Positions 29,250 through 40,053 of a stretch of 64,000 nucleotides of DNA are shown piece by piece (the stretch's first letter is position 1; each line of letters opens with the position of its first letter). The stretch is from an uncultured Pelagibacteraceae bacterium (lineage in GTDB: Bacteria > Pseudomonadota > Alphaproteobacteria > Pelagibacterales > Pelagibacteraceae). The translations under genes and the position numbers were made by a program. The stretch spans positions 1-64,000 of the forward strand of contig CACALX010000001.1 of assembly GCA_902533445.1 (NCBI GenBank), read 5' to 3'. The notes beneath the pieces were generated by a model that was given only the letters and a program-made list of their open reading frames with translations, had not been told where the DNA came from and did no database searches.

Positions 29250-29702
29250 TTATTTTTTCAATTGAATAGATCCACCAATTTTTTCTAGTTTTTCTATTGC
29301 TGATTTTGATGCTAAGTCAGCCTCAATATTAATTTTATTTTTTAACTCTCCAGTACCTAGTATTTTTAATTTTGTAGAGTTTTTGTTAATTAATTTTAAT
29401 TTTTTTAAAGATGAAGAATTTAGTACTTCATTTGGATTAATATTTTTTTTATCAATGTAAGACTGAATTTTTTCTAAGTTTAAAATTGCAATGTTTTCTC
29501 TTGAAATTGGATTAAAACCTCTTTTAGGTAATCTTCTGTATAAGGGCATTTGACCACCTTCAAAACTTTTTATTGCTACACCAGATCTAGATTTTTGACC
29601 TTTAACACCTCTGCCAGATGTTTTACCTTTTCCTGATCCTATACCTCTTCCTACTCTAATTTTAGGTTTATTAATTTTCTGTCTTGTATTTAATGTAATC
29701 AT
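29250..29702 (-). CDS. rplO: 50S ribosomal protein L15
   Basis: The 150-residue L15 has the glycine-rich basic N-terminus (RVGRGIGSGKGKTSGRG) and EGGQMPLYRRLPKRGF motif. Its start codon shares one base with the rpsE stop, leaving no room for rpmD (L30), which sits between these two genes in many bacteria. Confidence 0.97.
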   Translation of the reverse strand: MITLNTRQKINKPKIRVGRGIGSGKGKTSGRGVKGQKSRSGVAIKSFEGGQMPLYRRLPKRGFNPISRENIAILNLEKIQSYIDKKNINPNEVLNSSSLKKLKLINKNSTKLKILGTGELKNKINIEADLASKSAIEKLEKIGGSIQLKK

Positions 29703-30217
29703 TATCCTCTTTTTTCAATAATTTCTGATATTTTTATATTTCTTATTGCTGAAATTTGTTTTGGTGAATTTTGTTTCATTAAAGCTTTCATAGTAGCTCT
29801 AATCACATTATGTGCATTAGATGTACCCATTGATTTAGCAACAATATCTTTTACTCCCAATACTTCGCAAACAGCTCTTACTGGACCACCTGCAATAATA
29901 CCTGTACCTTTTGATGCTGCTCTTAAAACTATTCTACCAGAACCATCTTTGGCTTTGACATCATGATGGATTGTTCTTCCTTCTCTCAAAGGTATGTGTG
30001 TTAATTTTCTTCTAGCCATTTCATTAGCTTTTTTAATTGCATCTGGAACTTGCTTTGCTTTAGCGTGTGCTATTCCAATTTTTCCAGCCTGATTTCCTAC
30101 TACTACAAGGGCTGAAAAACCAAATCTTCTTCCACCTTTAACAACCTTAGTAATTCTGTTGATATGAACTAACTTTTCTAAAATGTCGTCTGTTTTTTTA
30201 TTTTTGTTATTTTCCAT
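29702..30217 (-). CDS. rpsE: 30S ribosomal protein S5
   Basis: The 171-residue S5 helps decoding accuracy at the mRNA entry site. The double-stranded RNA-binding S5 domain (VHINRITKVVKGGRRFGFSA) and the C-terminal domain with GTGIIAGGPVRAV and SMGTSNAHNVIRAT are intact. It is 2 bp downstream of rplR and directly abuts rplO. Confidence 0.97.
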   Translation of the reverse strand: MENNKNKKTDDILEKLVHINRITKVVKGGRRFGFSALVVVGNQAGKIGIAHAKAKQVPDAIKKANEMARRKLTHIPLREGRTIHHDVKAKDGSGRIVLRAASKGTGIIAGGPVRAVCEVLGVKDIVAKSMGTSNAHNVIRATMKALMKQNSPKQISAIRNIKISEIIEKRG

Positions 30218-30219
30218 AA

Positions 30220-30576
30220 TTAAAATTCCATCCCATTTTCTCTTAATGTGTCTGCAAAAGCTTTGATTCTGCCATGATATTTATAAGATCCTCTGTCAAA
30301 ATAAATTTTTGTGATATTTTTTTCCTGAGCTTTTTTTGCAAGCTTTTGAGCAACTAATTTTGACAACTCTGTTTTATTAATTTTATCAGATGATTTTAAA
30401 TCTTTCTCAATGGATGAAGCTGATAACAAAGTTACTTTTTTTGTATCATCAATGATTTGAGCTGAAATATTTTTGACAGATCTAGAAATACTTAATCTAA
30501 ATCTATCTTTTGGAGCAACTTTCTTTACTTTATTGCTAACTCTAAATCTTTTTCTAATACTAGTGTTTAGTTTCAT
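30220..30576 (-). CDS. rplR: 50S ribosomal protein L18
   Basis: The 118-residue L18 binds 5S rRNA with L5 and L25. The basic N-terminus ([12 protein letters not shown]) and the C-terminal [20 protein letters not shown] motif are conserved. It shares a base with rplF upstream and is 2 bp from rpsE. Confidence 0.97.
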   Translation of the reverse strand: MKLNTSIRKRFRVSNKVKKVAPKDRFRLSISRSVKNISAQIIDDTKKVTLLSASSIEKDLKSSDKINKTELSKLVAQKLAKKAQEKNITKIYFDRGSYKYHGRIKAFADTLRENGMEF

Positions 30577-31115
30577 TATTTTTTCTTACCTTCTTTTTTA
30601 AGAACATATTGGCCTTTTTCTCTAACACCCTTACCCTTATATGGCTCAATTTTTCTAAATGTTTTAATTTTTGATGCAACTTCACCAACTAATTGTTTGT
30701 CAGATCCAGTGATCTTAAGCGTAGTTTGTTTTTCTACAGCAATTTTTATTCCTTCTGGAATATCAAAATCAATTTCGTGACTGTAGCCTAATTGTAAATT
30801 TAACTGATTTCCTTTTAATGCCGCTCTGTATCCAACGCCTACAAGTTCTAACACTTTTTCGTATCCGGTACTTGAGCCAATTACAGCATTATTAATTAAA
30901 CTTCTGTTCATACCCCATAGTCGTTTAGAATTTTGGTCAATTTTTTTTGGTTTGATTGAGATCTCTTTTCCTTCTTTGATATCCAAATTAAACATATCTA
31001 AATCAATATTTATTGATTTCTTCCCTAATGGCCCTTCTATATTGATGATGTTACCAGCTAAAGCAACTTTAACTTTTTCAGGGATTGATATATTTATTTT
31101 TCCAATTTTAGACAT
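30576..31115 (-). CDS. rplF: 50S ribosomal protein L6
   Basis: The 179-residue L6 has two tandem alpha/beta domains and lies near the GTPase-associated centre. [18 protein letters not shown] and the C-terminal [15 protein letters not shown] are the diagnostic segments. It has one-base overlaps with rpsH and rplR. Confidence 0.97.
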   Translation of the reverse strand: MSKIGKINISIPEKVKVALAGNIINIEGPLGKKSINIDLDMFNLDIKEGKEISIKPKKIDQNSKRLWGMNRSLINNAVIGSSTGYEKVLELVGVGYRAALKGNQLNLQLGYSHEIDFDIPEGIKIAVEKQTTLKITGSDKQLVGEVASKIKTFRKIEPYKGKGVREKGQYVLKKEGKKK

Positions 31116-31510
31116 TAAAATACCTTACAAATAATTTCACCACCAACACGTTGTTTTCTGGCATCGATATCAGTCATTACACCTTTAGGTGTAGATATTA
31201 TTGCAATGCCAAGACCGTTATTAATTTTAGGTAAACCTTCGGCGCTAGAAAATATTCTTCTTCCTGGTTTAGAAACTCTTTCAAATGCACTGATTACTGG
31301 GTTACCAGAGTGATACTTAAGTTCTAAAGACAAAGTTGGCTTATTATCCTCTGAACTAATTTTAAAATCTTTAATAAAACCTTCATTTTTAAGTATATCT
31401 GCAATTTTTGACTTAAAGTTAGAAGATGGCAGATCTACTTTTTTATGATTTCTTGCTTGAGCGTTCTTAACTCTAGCTATCATATCTCCTATTGGGTCAC
31501 TTAAACTCAT
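31115..31510 (-). CDS. rpsH: 30S ribosomal protein S8
   Basis: The 131-residue S8 binds the central domain of 16S rRNA. MSLSDPIGDMIARVKNAQ at the start and GLGIAIISTPKGVMTD near the end are the family signatures. In E. coli S8 also represses the spc operon by binding mRNA at rplE; no such site could be recognised by eye here. Confidence 0.97.
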   Translation of the reverse strand: MSLSDPIGDMIARVKNAQARNHKKVDLPSSNFKSKIADILKNEGFIKDFKISSEDNKPTLSLELKYHSGNPVISAFERVSKPGRRIFSSAEGLPKINNGLGIAIISTPKGVMTDIDARKQRVGGEIICKVF

Positions 31511-31521
31511 AATTTTCCTTC

Positions 31522-31827
31522 CTACCAGCTCGACTTAACTAAGCCAGGTATTTTTCCTTGTAATCCTAATTGTCTAAGAGCGATTCTTGATATTTTTAAT
31601 TTTCTATAAACACCATGTGGTCTACCTGTTATCTCACATCTATTCATCACTCTTGTTTTAGCTGAATTTCTTGGCAGTTTTGATAATTTTTGCTGCGCCT
31701 TAAATCTTTCCTCTAATGGTAGTTTTTTATCCATTATTATTTTTTTTAAATTTTGTCTTTTCTTGAACATTTTGTCTGAAAGTTTAATTCTTTTTTTATT
31801 TTTATTTACAGCGCTAAGTTTAGCCAT
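31522..31827 (-). CDS. rpsN: 30S ribosomal protein S14
   Basis: The 101-residue S14 is the long, zinc-independent form: the paired CxxC motifs of the short form are missing. [21 protein letters not shown] and the C-terminal IPGLVKSSW are conserved. It is 2 bp downstream of rplE. Confidence 0.97.
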   Translation of the reverse strand: MAKLSAVNKNKKRIKLSDKMFKKRQNLKKIIMDKKLPLEERFKAQQKLSKLPRNSAKTRVMNRCEITGRPHGVYRKLKISRIALRQLGLQGKIPGLVKSSW

Positions 31828-31829
31828 TT

Positions 31830-32384
31830 TTAATTGTCTCCTTTTTTAATAAATGGAAAATTCATTTTTTCTAATAATGCAAAGCTATGCTCTTTGTTAA
31901 TTGCTTTAATGACAATAATGATATCTAACCCTCTAACTTTATCAACTCTATCAAAACTAACTTCAGGAAATATAATGTGTTCCTTTATACCAAAAGTATA
32001 ATTTCCAAATTTGTCAAAACCTTTTGGTGACAATCCTCTGAAATCTTTAATTCTAGGAAGAGCAATATTTACTAATCTATCTAAAAATTCATACATCTTG
32101 TTTTTTCTTAAGGTTACTTTTAAGCCTGCATTAGATCCTTTTCTTGTCTTAAAATTTGCTACAGATTTTTTGAATTTTGTAGTTACGGGTTTTTGACCTG
32201 TTATCTTTGCCATATCCTCTTCACACGATTTAAGAATTTTAGAGTCTGAACCATCTAAACCAAGACCCATATTTAAAACAATTTTTTCAATTCTTGGTGC
32301 CATGTAAATATTTTTAAAACCAAATTGATCTTTTAAAGCTGGTTGTATTTCTTTATTAAAAATTTCTTTTAATCTCGGAGTCAT
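31830..32384 (-). CDS. rplE: 50S ribosomal protein L5
   Basis: The 184-residue L5 binds 5S rRNA and contacts the P-site tRNA and S13. The core [27 protein letters not shown] and [15 protein letters not shown] motifs are present. It overlaps rplX by one base. Confidence 0.97.
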   Translation of the reverse strand: MTPRLKEIFNKEIQPALKDQFGFKNIYMAPRIEKIVLNMGLGLDGSDSKILKSCEEDMAKITGQKPVTTKFKKSVANFKTRKGSNAGLKVTLRKNKMYEFLDRLVNIALPRIKDFRGLSPKGFDKFGNYTFGIKEHIIFPEVSFDRVDKVRGLDIIIVIKAINKEHSFALLEKMNFPFIKKGDN

Positions 32385-32629
32385 TATTTCTTAGCCTCTT
32401 TTTTCTTTTCTGCTTTTTCATCTATTAATTTTAAATTTGATAAATGAATAAAACTTTCTTTTGAAAAAATTCCACCTTTTTTCTCTTTTGTTGTTTTAAC
32501 GTGTTTTTTAACCATATTAATTTCTTTTACTTTGGCTCTATTATTTGCTCTGTCAATTTCGATAACTTCACCTTCTTTTTTTTTATCTTTTCCATTTAAC
32601 ACTCTTACTTTTAAACCTTTTTTAATCAT
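32384..32629 (-). CDS. rplX: 50S ribosomal protein L24
   Basis: The 81-residue protein has the KOW motif near its N-terminus ([20 protein letters not shown]) and the EKEGGIFSKE-like [16 protein letters not shown] segment of L24, an assembly initiator that binds 23S rRNA. It is shorter than the ~104-residue E. coli protein and ends in a Lys/Glu-rich tail. It sits 1 bp after rplN and overlaps rplE by one base. Confidence 0.96.
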   Translation of the reverse strand: MIKKGLKVRVLNGKDKKKEGEVIEIDRANNRAKVKEINMVKKHVKTTKEKKGGIFSKESFIHLSNLKLIDEKAEKKKEAKK

Positions 32630-32630
32630 T

Positions 32631-32999
32631 TTATAAAACCTCCGGTGCTAGTGAAATTATTTTCATTTGCCCTCTACTTCTCAATTCTCTTGTAACGGGG
32701 CCAAATATTCTAGTACCAACTGGTTCACCTTTATCGTCAACTAATACTGCTGCATTGTTATCAAATTTTACTTTTGATCCATCGTTTCTATGTATTCCTT
32801 TTTTAACTCTTACTACTACAGCTTTATGAACAGTTCCCTTTTTGACTTTACCCTTAGGGATAGCCTCTTTCACAGCAATTACAATTGTATCTCCAATACT
32901 GGCATATCTTCTCTTAGATCCACCCAATACTTTGATACACTCTATTCTTTTTGCACCAGTGTTGTCAGCAACTTGTAATTCTGTCTGTACACCAATCAT
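32631..32999 (-). CDS. rplN: 50S ribosomal protein L14
   Basis: The 122-residue L14 lies at the subunit interface. The sequence begins [20 protein letters not shown] and holds [33 protein letters not shown] and the C-terminal [10 protein letters not shown], all characteristic. It shares a base with rpsQ. Confidence 0.98.
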   Translation of the reverse strand: MIGVQTELQVADNTGAKRIECIKVLGGSKRRYASIGDTIVIAVKEAIPKGKVKKGTVHKAVVVRVKKGIHRNDGSKVKFDNNAAVLVDDKGEPVGTRIFGPVTRELRSRGQMKIISLAPEVL

Positions 33000-33235
33000 T
33001 ATTTATTATTCTCCATAACTTGAAATTTTTTATTTTTTGAAAATGGTTTGCTTTCAATAATTGAAACTTTATCACCTGTTTTAAATGTATTGTTTTCATC
33101 ATGAGCATTGTAATTTTTTCTAACTCTTATGACTTTTTTCAATACAGGGTGTGAATATTTTCTCTCTACCATAACAGTAACTGTTTTATCAGGTTTATCG
33201 CTTATCACCACTCCTGTTAATATTTTTTTAGGCAT
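32999..33235 (-). CDS. rpsQ: 30S ribosomal protein S17
   Basis: The 78-residue OB-fold protein binds 16S rRNA helix 11. [20 protein letters not shown] and the [18 protein letters not shown] motif are typical. It overlaps rpmC by 8 bp and rplN by one base. Confidence 0.97.
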   Translation of the reverse strand: MPKKILTGVVISDKPDKTVTVMVERKYSHPVLKKVIRVRKNYNAHDENNTFKTGDKVSIIESKPFSKNKKFQVMENNK

Positions 33236-33419
33236 TTGTTTTTCCTTTTAAAATTGTTTTCAACCTTGCAATTGTTTTTCTTGTTTCTCCAATTTTTGCA
33301 GGATTGGTTATTTGAGAATTTATCTTTTGAAATCGAAAATTAAATAAGTCCTTTTTAAGTTTATCAATATTTTTGACAACTTCATCTTTGCTTAATTTTT
33401 TAATCTCTTGTTTTTTCAT
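33228..33419 (-). CDS. rpmC: 50S ribosomal protein L29
   Basis: The 63-residue two-helix protein sits near the nascent-chain exit site. [20 protein letters not shown] and the C-terminal [12 protein letters not shown] match L29. It lies directly after rplP with no gap and overlaps rpsQ by 8 bp. Confidence 0.95.
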   Translation of the reverse strand: MKKQEIKKLSKDEVVKNIDKLKKDLFNFRFQKINSQITNPAKIGETRKTIARLKTILKGKTNA

Positions 33420-33830
33420 TTATGCAAATCTCTTTATTGTCTTTGTTTTTATTGGTAATTTTGCTGAAGCTTTATAAAGTGCCTCTTTAGCAATTTGTTC
33501 AGAAACACCATCAACTTCAAATAAAATTCTTCCAGGTTTTACTCTACAAGCAAAATATTCTGGTGATCCTTTTCCTTTACCCATTCTAACTTCTATTGGT
33601 TTTTTAGAAACTGGAATATTTGGAAAAACTCTCGTCCATACTCTTCCTTGTCTTTTCATGTGTCTAGTTAAAGCAACCCTAGCAGCCTCAATTTGCTTTC
33701 CAGTAACTCTTTCAGGCTGTAGTGCCTTCAAAGCATATGCACCGTAATTAATAGTACTTGCTCTAGTAGCATTACCATGAATTCTTCCTTTATGAGCTTT
33801 TCTCCATTTAGTTCTTACTGGCTGAAGCAT
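33420..33830 (-). CDS. rplP: 50S ribosomal protein L16
   Basis: The 136-residue L16 organises the A-site finger region of 23S rRNA. The segments [31 protein letters not shown] and [18 protein letters not shown] are diagnostic. It overlaps rpsC by one base. Confidence 0.98.
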   Translation of the reverse strand: MLQPVRTKWRKAHKGRIHGNATRASTINYGAYALKALQPERVTGKQIEAARVALTRHMKRQGRVWTRVFPNIPVSKKPIEVRMGKGKGSPEYFACRVKPGRILFEVDGVSEQIAKEALYKASAKLPIKTKTIKRFA

Positions 33831-34510
33831 TATTGTTTACCTTCCTTTGGAGTTACTTTGTTTGTTTCCTGGCTAAATTCTCTTGCAAAAACTTCTCCTT
33901 TATAAATCCAAACCTTAATTCCAATAATTCCATATGTTGTAAGAGCTTCCGCTTCTGCATAATCTATATCTGCTCTTAAAGTGTGTGATGGTATACTACC
34001 ATCTCTTAACCATTCAGTTCTAGCGATCTCATTACCACCTAATCTTCCACTTACTGAAACTTTAATCCCTTTTGCACCTAGTCTGATACATGATTGCATT
34101 GCTCTTTTCATTGCTCTTCTGTATGAAATTCTTTTTACTAACTGTTGTGCAATGTTTTCAGCAACTAAATATGCGTTTGTTTCAGGTTTTTTAACCTCTT
34201 TTATATTTAAGTTTACTTCATTTGTCGTAAATTTTGATAAGTTATTTTTAATTTTATCAATATCACTACCTTTTTTACCAATTACAAATCCAGGTCTAGA
34301 TGTGTAAATTGTAACATAACATTTGTTTGATGTTCTCTCTATCATCACTTTAGATACACCTGAATTAATTACATTTTTCTTGATGTATTCTCTTATTTTA
34401 AAATCTTCAATTAGATAGTTGCCAAAATCTTTTTTCTTAGCATACCAAACAGAGTCCCAACCTCTGTTTACACCTAATCTAAAACCTACAGGATTAACCT
34501 TTTGTCCCAT
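33830..34510 (-). CDS. rpsC: 30S ribosomal protein S3
   Basis: The 226-residue S3 forms the mRNA entry tunnel with S4 and S5. It begins [20 protein letters not shown], has a KH domain with [17 protein letters not shown], and the C-terminal domain with [20 protein letters not shown]. It overlaps rplV by 17 bp, the longest overlap in the cluster. Confidence 0.98.
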   Translation of the reverse strand: MGQKVNPVGFRLGVNRGWDSVWYAKKKDFGNYLIEDFKIREYIKKNVINSGVSKVMIERTSNKCYVTIYTSRPGFVIGKKGSDIDKIKNNLSKFTTNEVNLNIKEVKKPETNAYLVAENIAQQLVKRISYRRAMKRAMQSCIRLGAKGIKVSVSGRLGGNEIARTEWLRDGSIPSHTLRADIDYAEAEALTTYGIIGIKVWIYKGEVFAREFSQETNKVTPKEGKQ

Positions 34511-34892
34511 GTTTCTCCATTTGTTTTGCCTCTGATAAAATTATAGTTACTGTTGACCAAGGTTTTAAAATTGGTGCCGCTCTACCTTTTGCTCTTGGTC
34601 TAAATCTTTTCATAACAATTTTTTTTCCACAATACGCTTCTTTGACAATTAAATTATCAATATCATATTGAAAGTTATTTTCAGCGTTTGCAACAGCTGA
34701 GCTAATTGTTTTTCTAATATCTCTGGTAACTCTTTTTTCCGAAAACTGTAGATCTCTAATAGCTACATCAACCTTTTTACCAACAATACTTTTTAAAATT
34801 GGATTAATTTTTCTTACGCTAGATCTAATTCCATTATTTATAGACTTTACAGTCTTATCGTTATTTTTATCAATTTTCTTTTTCTTGCCCAT
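34494..34892 (-). CDS. rplV: 50S ribosomal protein L22
   Basis: The 132-residue L22 lines the exit tunnel. The core starts at about residue 24 ([16 protein letters not shown]) after a lysine-rich N-terminal extension, so the protein is ~20 residues longer than in E. coli (110). The tunnel hairpin region [19 protein letters not shown] is present. The start is 2 bp after rpsS. Confidence 0.96.
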   Translation of the reverse strand: MGKKKKIDKNNDKTVKSINNGIRSSVRKINPILKSIVGKKVDVAIRDLQFSEKRVTRDIRKTISSAVANAENNFQYDIDNLIVKEAYCGKKIVMKRFRPRAKGRAAPILKPWSTVTIILSEAKQMEKHGTKG

Positions 34893-34894
34893 AA

Positions 34895-35185
34895 TTATTT
34901 TTTCTCTGCTGGTTTAGCTTTCTTATCAGCTGGTGTGTGTCCAAAGAAAGTTCTTGTTGGCGCAAACTCTCCTAATTTGTGACCCACCATATCCTCTGAT
35001 ACTGTTATTGGAATAAATTTTTTACCGTTATATATTTGAAAAGCTACTCCAACAAAATCTGGAAGAATAGTAGATTTTCTTGACCATGTTTTAATTGGAA
35101 TTTTCTTCGGATCATCTTTGTACTTGTCTACTTTTTTCATCAAGCTTTCTTCAACAAATGGTCCTTTCCATACAGCTCTAGCCAT
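34895..35185 (-). CDS. rpsS: 30S ribosomal protein S19
   Basis: The 96-residue S19 forms the head with S13. [27 protein letters not shown] and [14 protein letters not shown] are the hallmark segments. It overlaps rplB by one base. Confidence 0.98.
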   Translation of the reverse strand: MARAVWKGPFVEESLMKKVDKYKDDPKKIPIKTWSRKSTILPDFVGVAFQIYNGKKFIPITVSEDMVGHKLGEFAPTRTFFGHTPADKKAKPAEKK

Positions 35186-36024
35186 TACTTAGTATCCTTC
35201 CTTTTATTTCTTCTCTTAACTATAAATTTATCTGTTCTCTTATTATCTCTAGTTTTTAAACCTTTTGCTGATTGTCCTGTTGGAGACACCGGATGCCTTC
35301 CTCCTGCTGACTTACCTTCACCACCTCCATGTGGGTGATCTACTGGGTTTTTAACAACACCTCTAGTATGAGGTCTTCTTCCTAACCATCTTGATCTACC
35401 AGCTTTTCCAATTTTAATATTTTTTTGATCAGGATTACTTAAAATTCCAATAGTAGCTAAAGCTCTAGAATCTATTTTACGTACTTCACCTGATGCTAAT
35501 TTAATTAAACTATAATTTCCATCTAATCCACTAATCGTAACTGAAGAACCAGCAGCTCTAGCTATTTTACCACCAGCACCTGGTTGAATTTCAACGTTAT
35601 GAATATTGATACCAACTGGTATATCTTGTAACGGCATACAATTTCCAATTTTAATTTCTTTTTTCGATCCACTCTCAATCTTATCTCCTACCTTAATTTT
35701 TTGAGGAGCTAAAAAATACGAATGTGTTCCATCTTCAAATTTAACCAACATTATGTAGCAAGATCTATTCGGATCGTATTCTATTCTTTCAACAGTAGAC
35801 TCCATGTCAAATTTTTTTCTATAAAAATCAACATGCCTATACATTTTCTTATGTCCACCAGCTCTGTTAATTGAAGTGATGTGTCCATTATTGTTTCTAC
35901 CCTTCATGGCATTTTTTGGAGAAACAAGTGTTTTGAATGGTTTACCTTTCCAAAGACCAGTTCTATCAACTAAAATAGTGCCTCTAGTAGATTTTGTGTA
36001 TGGTTTAAAAGTTTTTAATGCCAT
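35185..36024 (-). CDS. rplB: 50S ribosomal protein L2
   Basis: The 279-residue L2 is needed for subunit association and the peptidyl-transferase centre. The conserved [21 protein letters not shown] contains the near-universal HPHGGG motif with the critical histidine. The rest follows the family along its length. It is 2 bp after rplW. Confidence 0.98.
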   Translation of the reverse strand: MALKTFKPYTKSTRGTILVDRTGLWKGKPFKTLVSPKNAMKGRNNNGHITSINRAGGHKKMYRHVDFYRKKFDMESTVERIEYDPNRSCYIMLVKFEDGTHSYFLAPQKIKVGDKIESGSKKEIKIGNCMPLQDIPVGINIHNVEIQPGAGGKIARAAGSSVTISGLDGNYSLIKLASGEVRKIDSRALATIGILSNPDQKNIKIGKAGRSRWLGRRPHTRGVVKNPVDHPHGGGEGKSAGGRHPVSPTGQSAKGLKTRDNKRTDKFIVKRRNKRKDTK

Positions 36025-36026
36025 TC

Positions 36027-36320
36027 TTAAATTCCTGTTGTTAGATCAATGCTTTGACCTTTTTTTAGAGTTATGATTGCTTTTTTGTATCCTGAAACTT
36101 TCACTTTTTTACCTCTAGTGAGTTTAGTTCTATTTTGTTTATTAATGATGTTAATTTTAGTGACATTAACTTTAAAAATTTTTTCAATATTTTTTTTTAA
36201 GTTTTTTTTGTTAGCACCGTCAGGAACCTTGAAAGTAATTTTATTCAATTCTGATAAGTTTGTTGATTTCTCAGTTACAACTGGGAAAAGAATTTTGTCG
36301 TATAAATGAATTTTATCCAT
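36027..36320 (-). CDS. rplW: 50S ribosomal protein L23
   Basis: The 97-residue L23 sits at the tunnel exit and docks trigger factor and SRP. PVVTEKSTNLSELNKITFKV and the C-terminal YKKAIITLKKGQSIDL are typical. It is 1 bp after rplD. Confidence 0.96.
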   Translation of the reverse strand: MDKIHLYDKILFPVVTEKSTNLSELNKITFKVPDGANKKNLKKNIEKIFKVNVTKINIINKQNRTKLTRGKKVKVSGYKKAIITLKKGQSIDLTTGI

Positions 36321-36321
36321 A

Positions 36322-36945
36322 TTAAGAATACCTTTTCTCCAATTCTTTTACTGAACTTTCAGTAAAAACTACTTTCTTAAATTTTATAATATCGTATGCA
36401 CTAAAATGATTTACGTCAGTAACTTTTACGTTTGGAATATTTCTTACAGATTTTTCTATCTTATCTTTTGAATTTTTATCAAGAATAATTAGTGAATTAG
36501 AAATCTCTAGTTTGTTAATTATTGAATTCATTTCTTTTGTTTTTTTAATTTCAGAATTAAAATCATTTAAAATTAATAAGTTCTTATTATTATTTTTTTC
36601 AGTAATTAAAGAAGCAACACTTTGTTTCTTTTCATTTTTATTCAACTTTCTTTTTTTGTAAGCTAATTCACCCTTTGGACCATGAGCTATACCACCACCA
36701 ACAAATATAGGAGCCTTTCTACTAGCGTGTCTTGCTCCACCAGTTCCTTTTTGTGCATAAATTTTTGATGTTGGACCTTTTACTTCATTTTGTTGTTTAG
36801 TCTTAGCGTGTCGGCCTTTGTAATTGGCATTTGTTTTATATAAAACGCTAGTAACTAACTTTTGATTAATCTTAGCAGAAAATATTTTATCTAATACTTC
36901 TATGGTATCTTTTTTTCCGTCTATGCTAATTTTATCTAGTTTCAT
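36322..36945 (-). CDS. rplD: 50S ribosomal protein L4
   Basis: The 207-residue L4 lines the tunnel; in E. coli it also autoregulates the S10 operon. RHAKTKQQNEVKGPTSKIYAQKGTGGARHASRKAPIF holds the conserved basic loop (read here in parts: QKGTGGARH, FVGGGIAHGPKG). The C-terminal half is more divergent and lysine-rich. It overlaps rplC by one base. Confidence 0.96.
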   Translation of the reverse strand: MKLDKISIDGKKDTIEVLDKIFSAKINQKLVTSVLYKTNANYKGRHAKTKQQNEVKGPTSKIYAQKGTGGARHASRKAPIFVGGGIAHGPKGELAYKKRKLNKNEKKQSVASLITEKNNNKNLLILNDFNSEIKKTKEMNSIINKLEISNSLIILDKNSKDKIEKSVRNIPNVKVTDVNHFSAYDIIKFKKVVFTESSVKELEKRYS

Positions 36946-37655
36946 TATTTTTTCTTCTTCTCTGGTGTTTTTTTTGCTTCTTCAGCAGCAACATGTTTTT
37001 CACTTATTGTCATTTTATTTATATTTTTTACTGATTTTTTAACCATAACTTCAGCATTTTTTGATCCTGGAATAGATCCTTTTAAATAAAGTAGTTCGTT
37101 TTCTAAATCTGTTTTTATAATTTCAATATTTAGCATTGTTCTTAATTTATCACCCATATGACCAGCCATTTTTTTTCCTTTAAAAACTTTACCTGGGTCT
37201 TGGCTGTGTCCTGTTGAGCCATGCGCTCTGTGAGAAATAGAAACACCGTGACTGGCTCTCAACCCACCAAAATTATGTCTCTTCATAGCACCAGCAAAAC
37301 CTTTACCAATTGTTTTTGATCTTGTGTCTACAAATTTTATATCTTTGAATATTTCTAGACCAAATTCATTTCCTTCTTTATATACAGAAGTATCATTTAC
37401 CCTAAATTCTTTTAGTTTTTTCTTAGCTTCAGTGTTTTTTTTTGCAAAAACACCTTTCATTGCTTTTGTTAATTTTGAATTTTTTATTTTTCCGTATCCA
37501 AGTTGAACGGCTTTGTAACCTCTGTTTTCTTCTTCAATTACTTGAATAACTCTAGCTTTTTCAACTTTAAGAACTGTAACAGGTACTAGTTGACCAGACT
37601 TATAAAATTCTCTAGTCATGCCGATTTTCTTACCTAATAAAGCTATCTCACTCAT
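36945..37655 (-). CDS. rplC: 50S ribosomal protein L3
   Basis: The 236-residue L3 is an early assembly protein. LLGKKIGMTREFYKSGQLVP, GFAGAMKRHNFGGLRASHG and HRAHGSTGHSQDPGKVFKGK are diagnostic; the glutamine in SQDPG is the usual PrmB methylation site. A Lys/Glu-rich C-terminal tail of ~25 residues extends beyond the E. coli length. It is 2 bp after rpsJ. Confidence 0.98.
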   Translation of the reverse strand: MSEIALLGKKIGMTREFYKSGQLVPVTVLKVEKARVIQVIEEENRGYKAVQLGYGKIKNSKLTKAMKGVFAKKNTEAKKKLKEFRVNDTSVYKEGNEFGLEIFKDIKFVDTRSKTIGKGFAGAMKRHNFGGLRASHGVSISHRAHGSTGHSQDPGKVFKGKKMAGHMGDKLRTMLNIEIIKTDLENELLYLKGSIPGSKNAEVMVKKSVKNINKMTISEKHVAAEEAKKTPEKKKK

Positions 37656-37657
37656 AA

Positions 37658-37966
37658 TTAAATTTTTATCTCCACATCTACACCTGAAGCTAAGTCTAGT
37701 TTCATTAGAGCTTCTACGGTTTGTGGTGTTGGTTCTATAATATCTATTAACCTTTTGTGAGTTCTTGACTCAAACTGCTCTCTACTTTTTTTATCAATGT
37801 GTGGTGATCTTAAAACTGTATATCTTTCAATCCTTGTTGGAAGTGGTATAGGACCCTTAATTGTAGCTCCAGTTCTTTTTACTGTATTTACAATCTCTTC
37901 AGTAGAAGCATCTAGAACTTTATTGTCATATGCTCTTAATTTAATTCTAATATTTTGTTTTTCCAT
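37658..37966 (-). CDS. rpsJ: 30S ribosomal protein S10
   Basis: The 102-residue S10 (also the antitermination factor NusE in other bacteria) has [44 protein letters not shown] and HKRLIDI. It follows fusA by only 2 bp, with no tuf gene between, so the str and S10 operons are fused. Confidence 0.98.
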   Translation of the reverse strand: MEKQNIRIKLRAYDNKVLDASTEEIVNTVKRTGATIKGPIPLPTRIERYTVLRSPHIDKKSREQFESRTHKRLIDIIEPTPQTVEALMKLDLASGVDVEIKI

Positions 37967-37968
37967 AA

Positions 37969-40047
37969 TTAACCTGCAATCTTCTTAGTTACTTCGTCTT
38001 GAACATTTTGAGGAACTTTGGAATAATGATCAAAAAACATTGAATATTGTGCTCTTCCTTGTGACATTGATCTTAAATTATTTATGTAACCAAACATATT
38101 AGCTAAAGGAACCATTGCTGTAATTACAGTCGCATTACCTCTTTGTTCTTGAGTGCTGATTTGACCTCTTCGACTGTTTAAATCACCTATTACATCACCC
38201 ATGTAATCTTCTGGAGTTACTACCTCAACTCTCATTACTGGTTCTAATAATTTTAAACCACCTTTTGTACAAGCCTCTTTAAAGCAAGCTCTACTAGCTA
38301 ATTCAAAAGCTAATACACTAGAGTCAACATCGTGATGTAAACCATCTAGGATAGTTACTTTATAATCAATCATTGGAAAACCAGCTAAAATTCCAGAATC
38401 TGAAACTGTTTCTATACCTTTTTCAACACCAGGGATAAATTCTTTTGGAATTGCGCCACCTTTAATTTTGCTCTCAACATCTCGACCTTTACCAGGTTCT
38501 TGGGGCTCTACTAAAAGTTTAACTTTTGCAAATTGACCTGCACCACCACTTTGTTTTTTGTGAGTGTATTCAACCTCTGAAGCAGCTTCTATAGTTTCTC
38601 TATAAGCAACTTGTGGAGCACCGACGTTTGCTTCTACTTTAAATTCTCTTTTCATTCTATCAACAATAATATCTAAGTGTAATTCACCCATTCCTTTTAT
38701 AATAGTTTGTCCAGACTCTTCATCTGATGTAACTCTAAAAGAAGGATCTTCCTTAGCTAACCTACCTAAAGCTTCACCCATTTTCTCTTGGTCAGCTTTT
38801 GTTTTTGGTTCTACTGCAATTTCAATTACTGGATCAGGGAATTCCATTGGTTCAAGAAGCACTGAATTTTCTTTGTCGCATAAAGTGTGTCCTGTAATAG
38901 TATTTTTTAATCCAGCTAAAGCTACTATGTCGCCTGCATTAGCTTCTTTAATATCTTCTCTAGAGTTAGCGTGCATTAAAAGCATACGACCAACCCTTTC
39001 CTCTTTCTCTTTAGAAGAATTGAAGACGGCAGTACCAGTTTTGATTGTACCTGAATAAATTCTAATAAAAGTTAATGAGCCAACAAATGGATCGTTAGCC
39101 ACTTTGAATGCTAAAGCAGAAAATGGAACACTGTCTTCAAATTTCATTTCCATTTCATCTTCACTGCCTAATTTAGTTCCCTTGATAGAACCAATATCTA
39201 CTGGGCTTGGTAAATAATTCACAACAGCATCAAGTAAAGGCTGAACACCTTTGTTTTTGAATGCTGAACCTGTTAAAACTGGAACAAAACTGAAATTAAG
39301 TGTTCCTTTTCTTATACATTTAACTAAATCTTCTTCTTTAATTTCATCGCCATTTAAATAAGCCTCCATTAGCTTTTCGTCTTGTTCAACGGCTGTTTCT
39401 ACTAATTCTGTTCTATATTTTTCTGAAATTTCTTTTAGATCATCAGGTATATCTTTATATTCCCACTCTGCACCTAATGCTTCATTTTTCCATACTTGTG
39501 CTTTCATTTTAACAAGATCAACAACGCCAGTTAAAGAAGCTTCAGCACCTATAGGGACTTGTACAACCAAAGGTTTGGCACCCAATCTATCTCTTATCAT
39601 ATCTACACATCTAAAGAAATCAGCACCTGTTCTATCTAATTTATTAACAAAGCAAATTCTTGGTACTTTATACTTATCAGCTTGTCTCCATACAGTTTCA
39701 GATTGAGGTTCTACGCCTGCTACACCATCAAAAACGGCAACAGCACCGTCTAAAACTTTTAAAGATCGTTCTACTTCAATAGTAAAATCTACGTGACCAG
39801 GAGTGTCTATGATATTAATTCTATGATCATTCCAAAAACAAGTAGTAGCCGCAGATGTAATTGTAATTCCTCTTTCTTGTTCTTGCTCCATCCAATCCAT
39901 TGTTGCAGCACCATCATGTACTTCACCAATTTTGTGACTTTTTCCAGTATAGTATAGAACTCTTTCTGTAGTAGTTGTTTTGCCAGCATCTATATGTGCC
40001 ATGATCCCAATATTTCTGTATTTATTTAATGTATGAGTTCTAGCCAT
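37969..40047 (-). CDS. fusA: Elongation factor G
   Basis: The 692-residue translational GTPase moves tRNA-mRNA during elongation and acts in ribosome recycling. G1 [13 protein letters not shown]2 with [11 protein letters not shown]3 DTPGHVDFT and G4 [10 protein letters not shown] are all intact, followed by domains II-V. Length is near the ~700 of typical EF-G. It is 6 bp after rpsG. Confidence 0.98.
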   Translation of the reverse strand: MARTHTLNKYRNIGIMAHIDAGKTTTTERVLYYTGKSHKIGEVHDGAATMDWMEQEQERGITITSAATTCFWNDHRINIIDTPGHVDFTIEVERSLKVLDGAVAVFDGVAGVEPQSETVWRQADKYKVPRICFVNKLDRTGADFFRCVDMIRDRLGAKPLVVQVPIGAEASLTGVVDLVKMKAQVWKNEALGAEWEYKDIPDDLKEISEKYRTELVETAVEQDEKLMEAYLNGDEIKEEDLVKCIRKGTLNFSFVPVLTGSAFKNKGVQPLLDAVVNYLPSPVDIGSIKGTKLGSEDEMEMKFEDSVPFSALAFKVANDPFVGSLTFIRIYSGTIKTGTAVFNSSKEKEERVGRMLLMHANSREDIKEANAGDIVALAGLKNTITGHTLCDKENSVLLEPMEFPDPVIEIAVEPKTKADQEKMGEALGRLAKEDPSFRVTSDEESGQTIIKGMGELHLDIIVDRMKREFKVEANVGAPQVAYRETIEAASEVEYTHKKQSGGAGQFAKVKLLVEPQEPGKGRDVESKIKGGAIPKEFIPGVEKGIETVSDSGILAGFPMIDYKVTILDGLHHDVDSSVLAFELASRACFKEACTKGGLKLLEPVMRVEVVTPEDYMGDVIGDLNSRRGQISTQEQRGNATVITAMVPLANMFGYINNLRSMSQGRAQYSMFFDHYSKVPQNVQDEVTKKIAG

Positions 40048-40053
40048 AATTTA

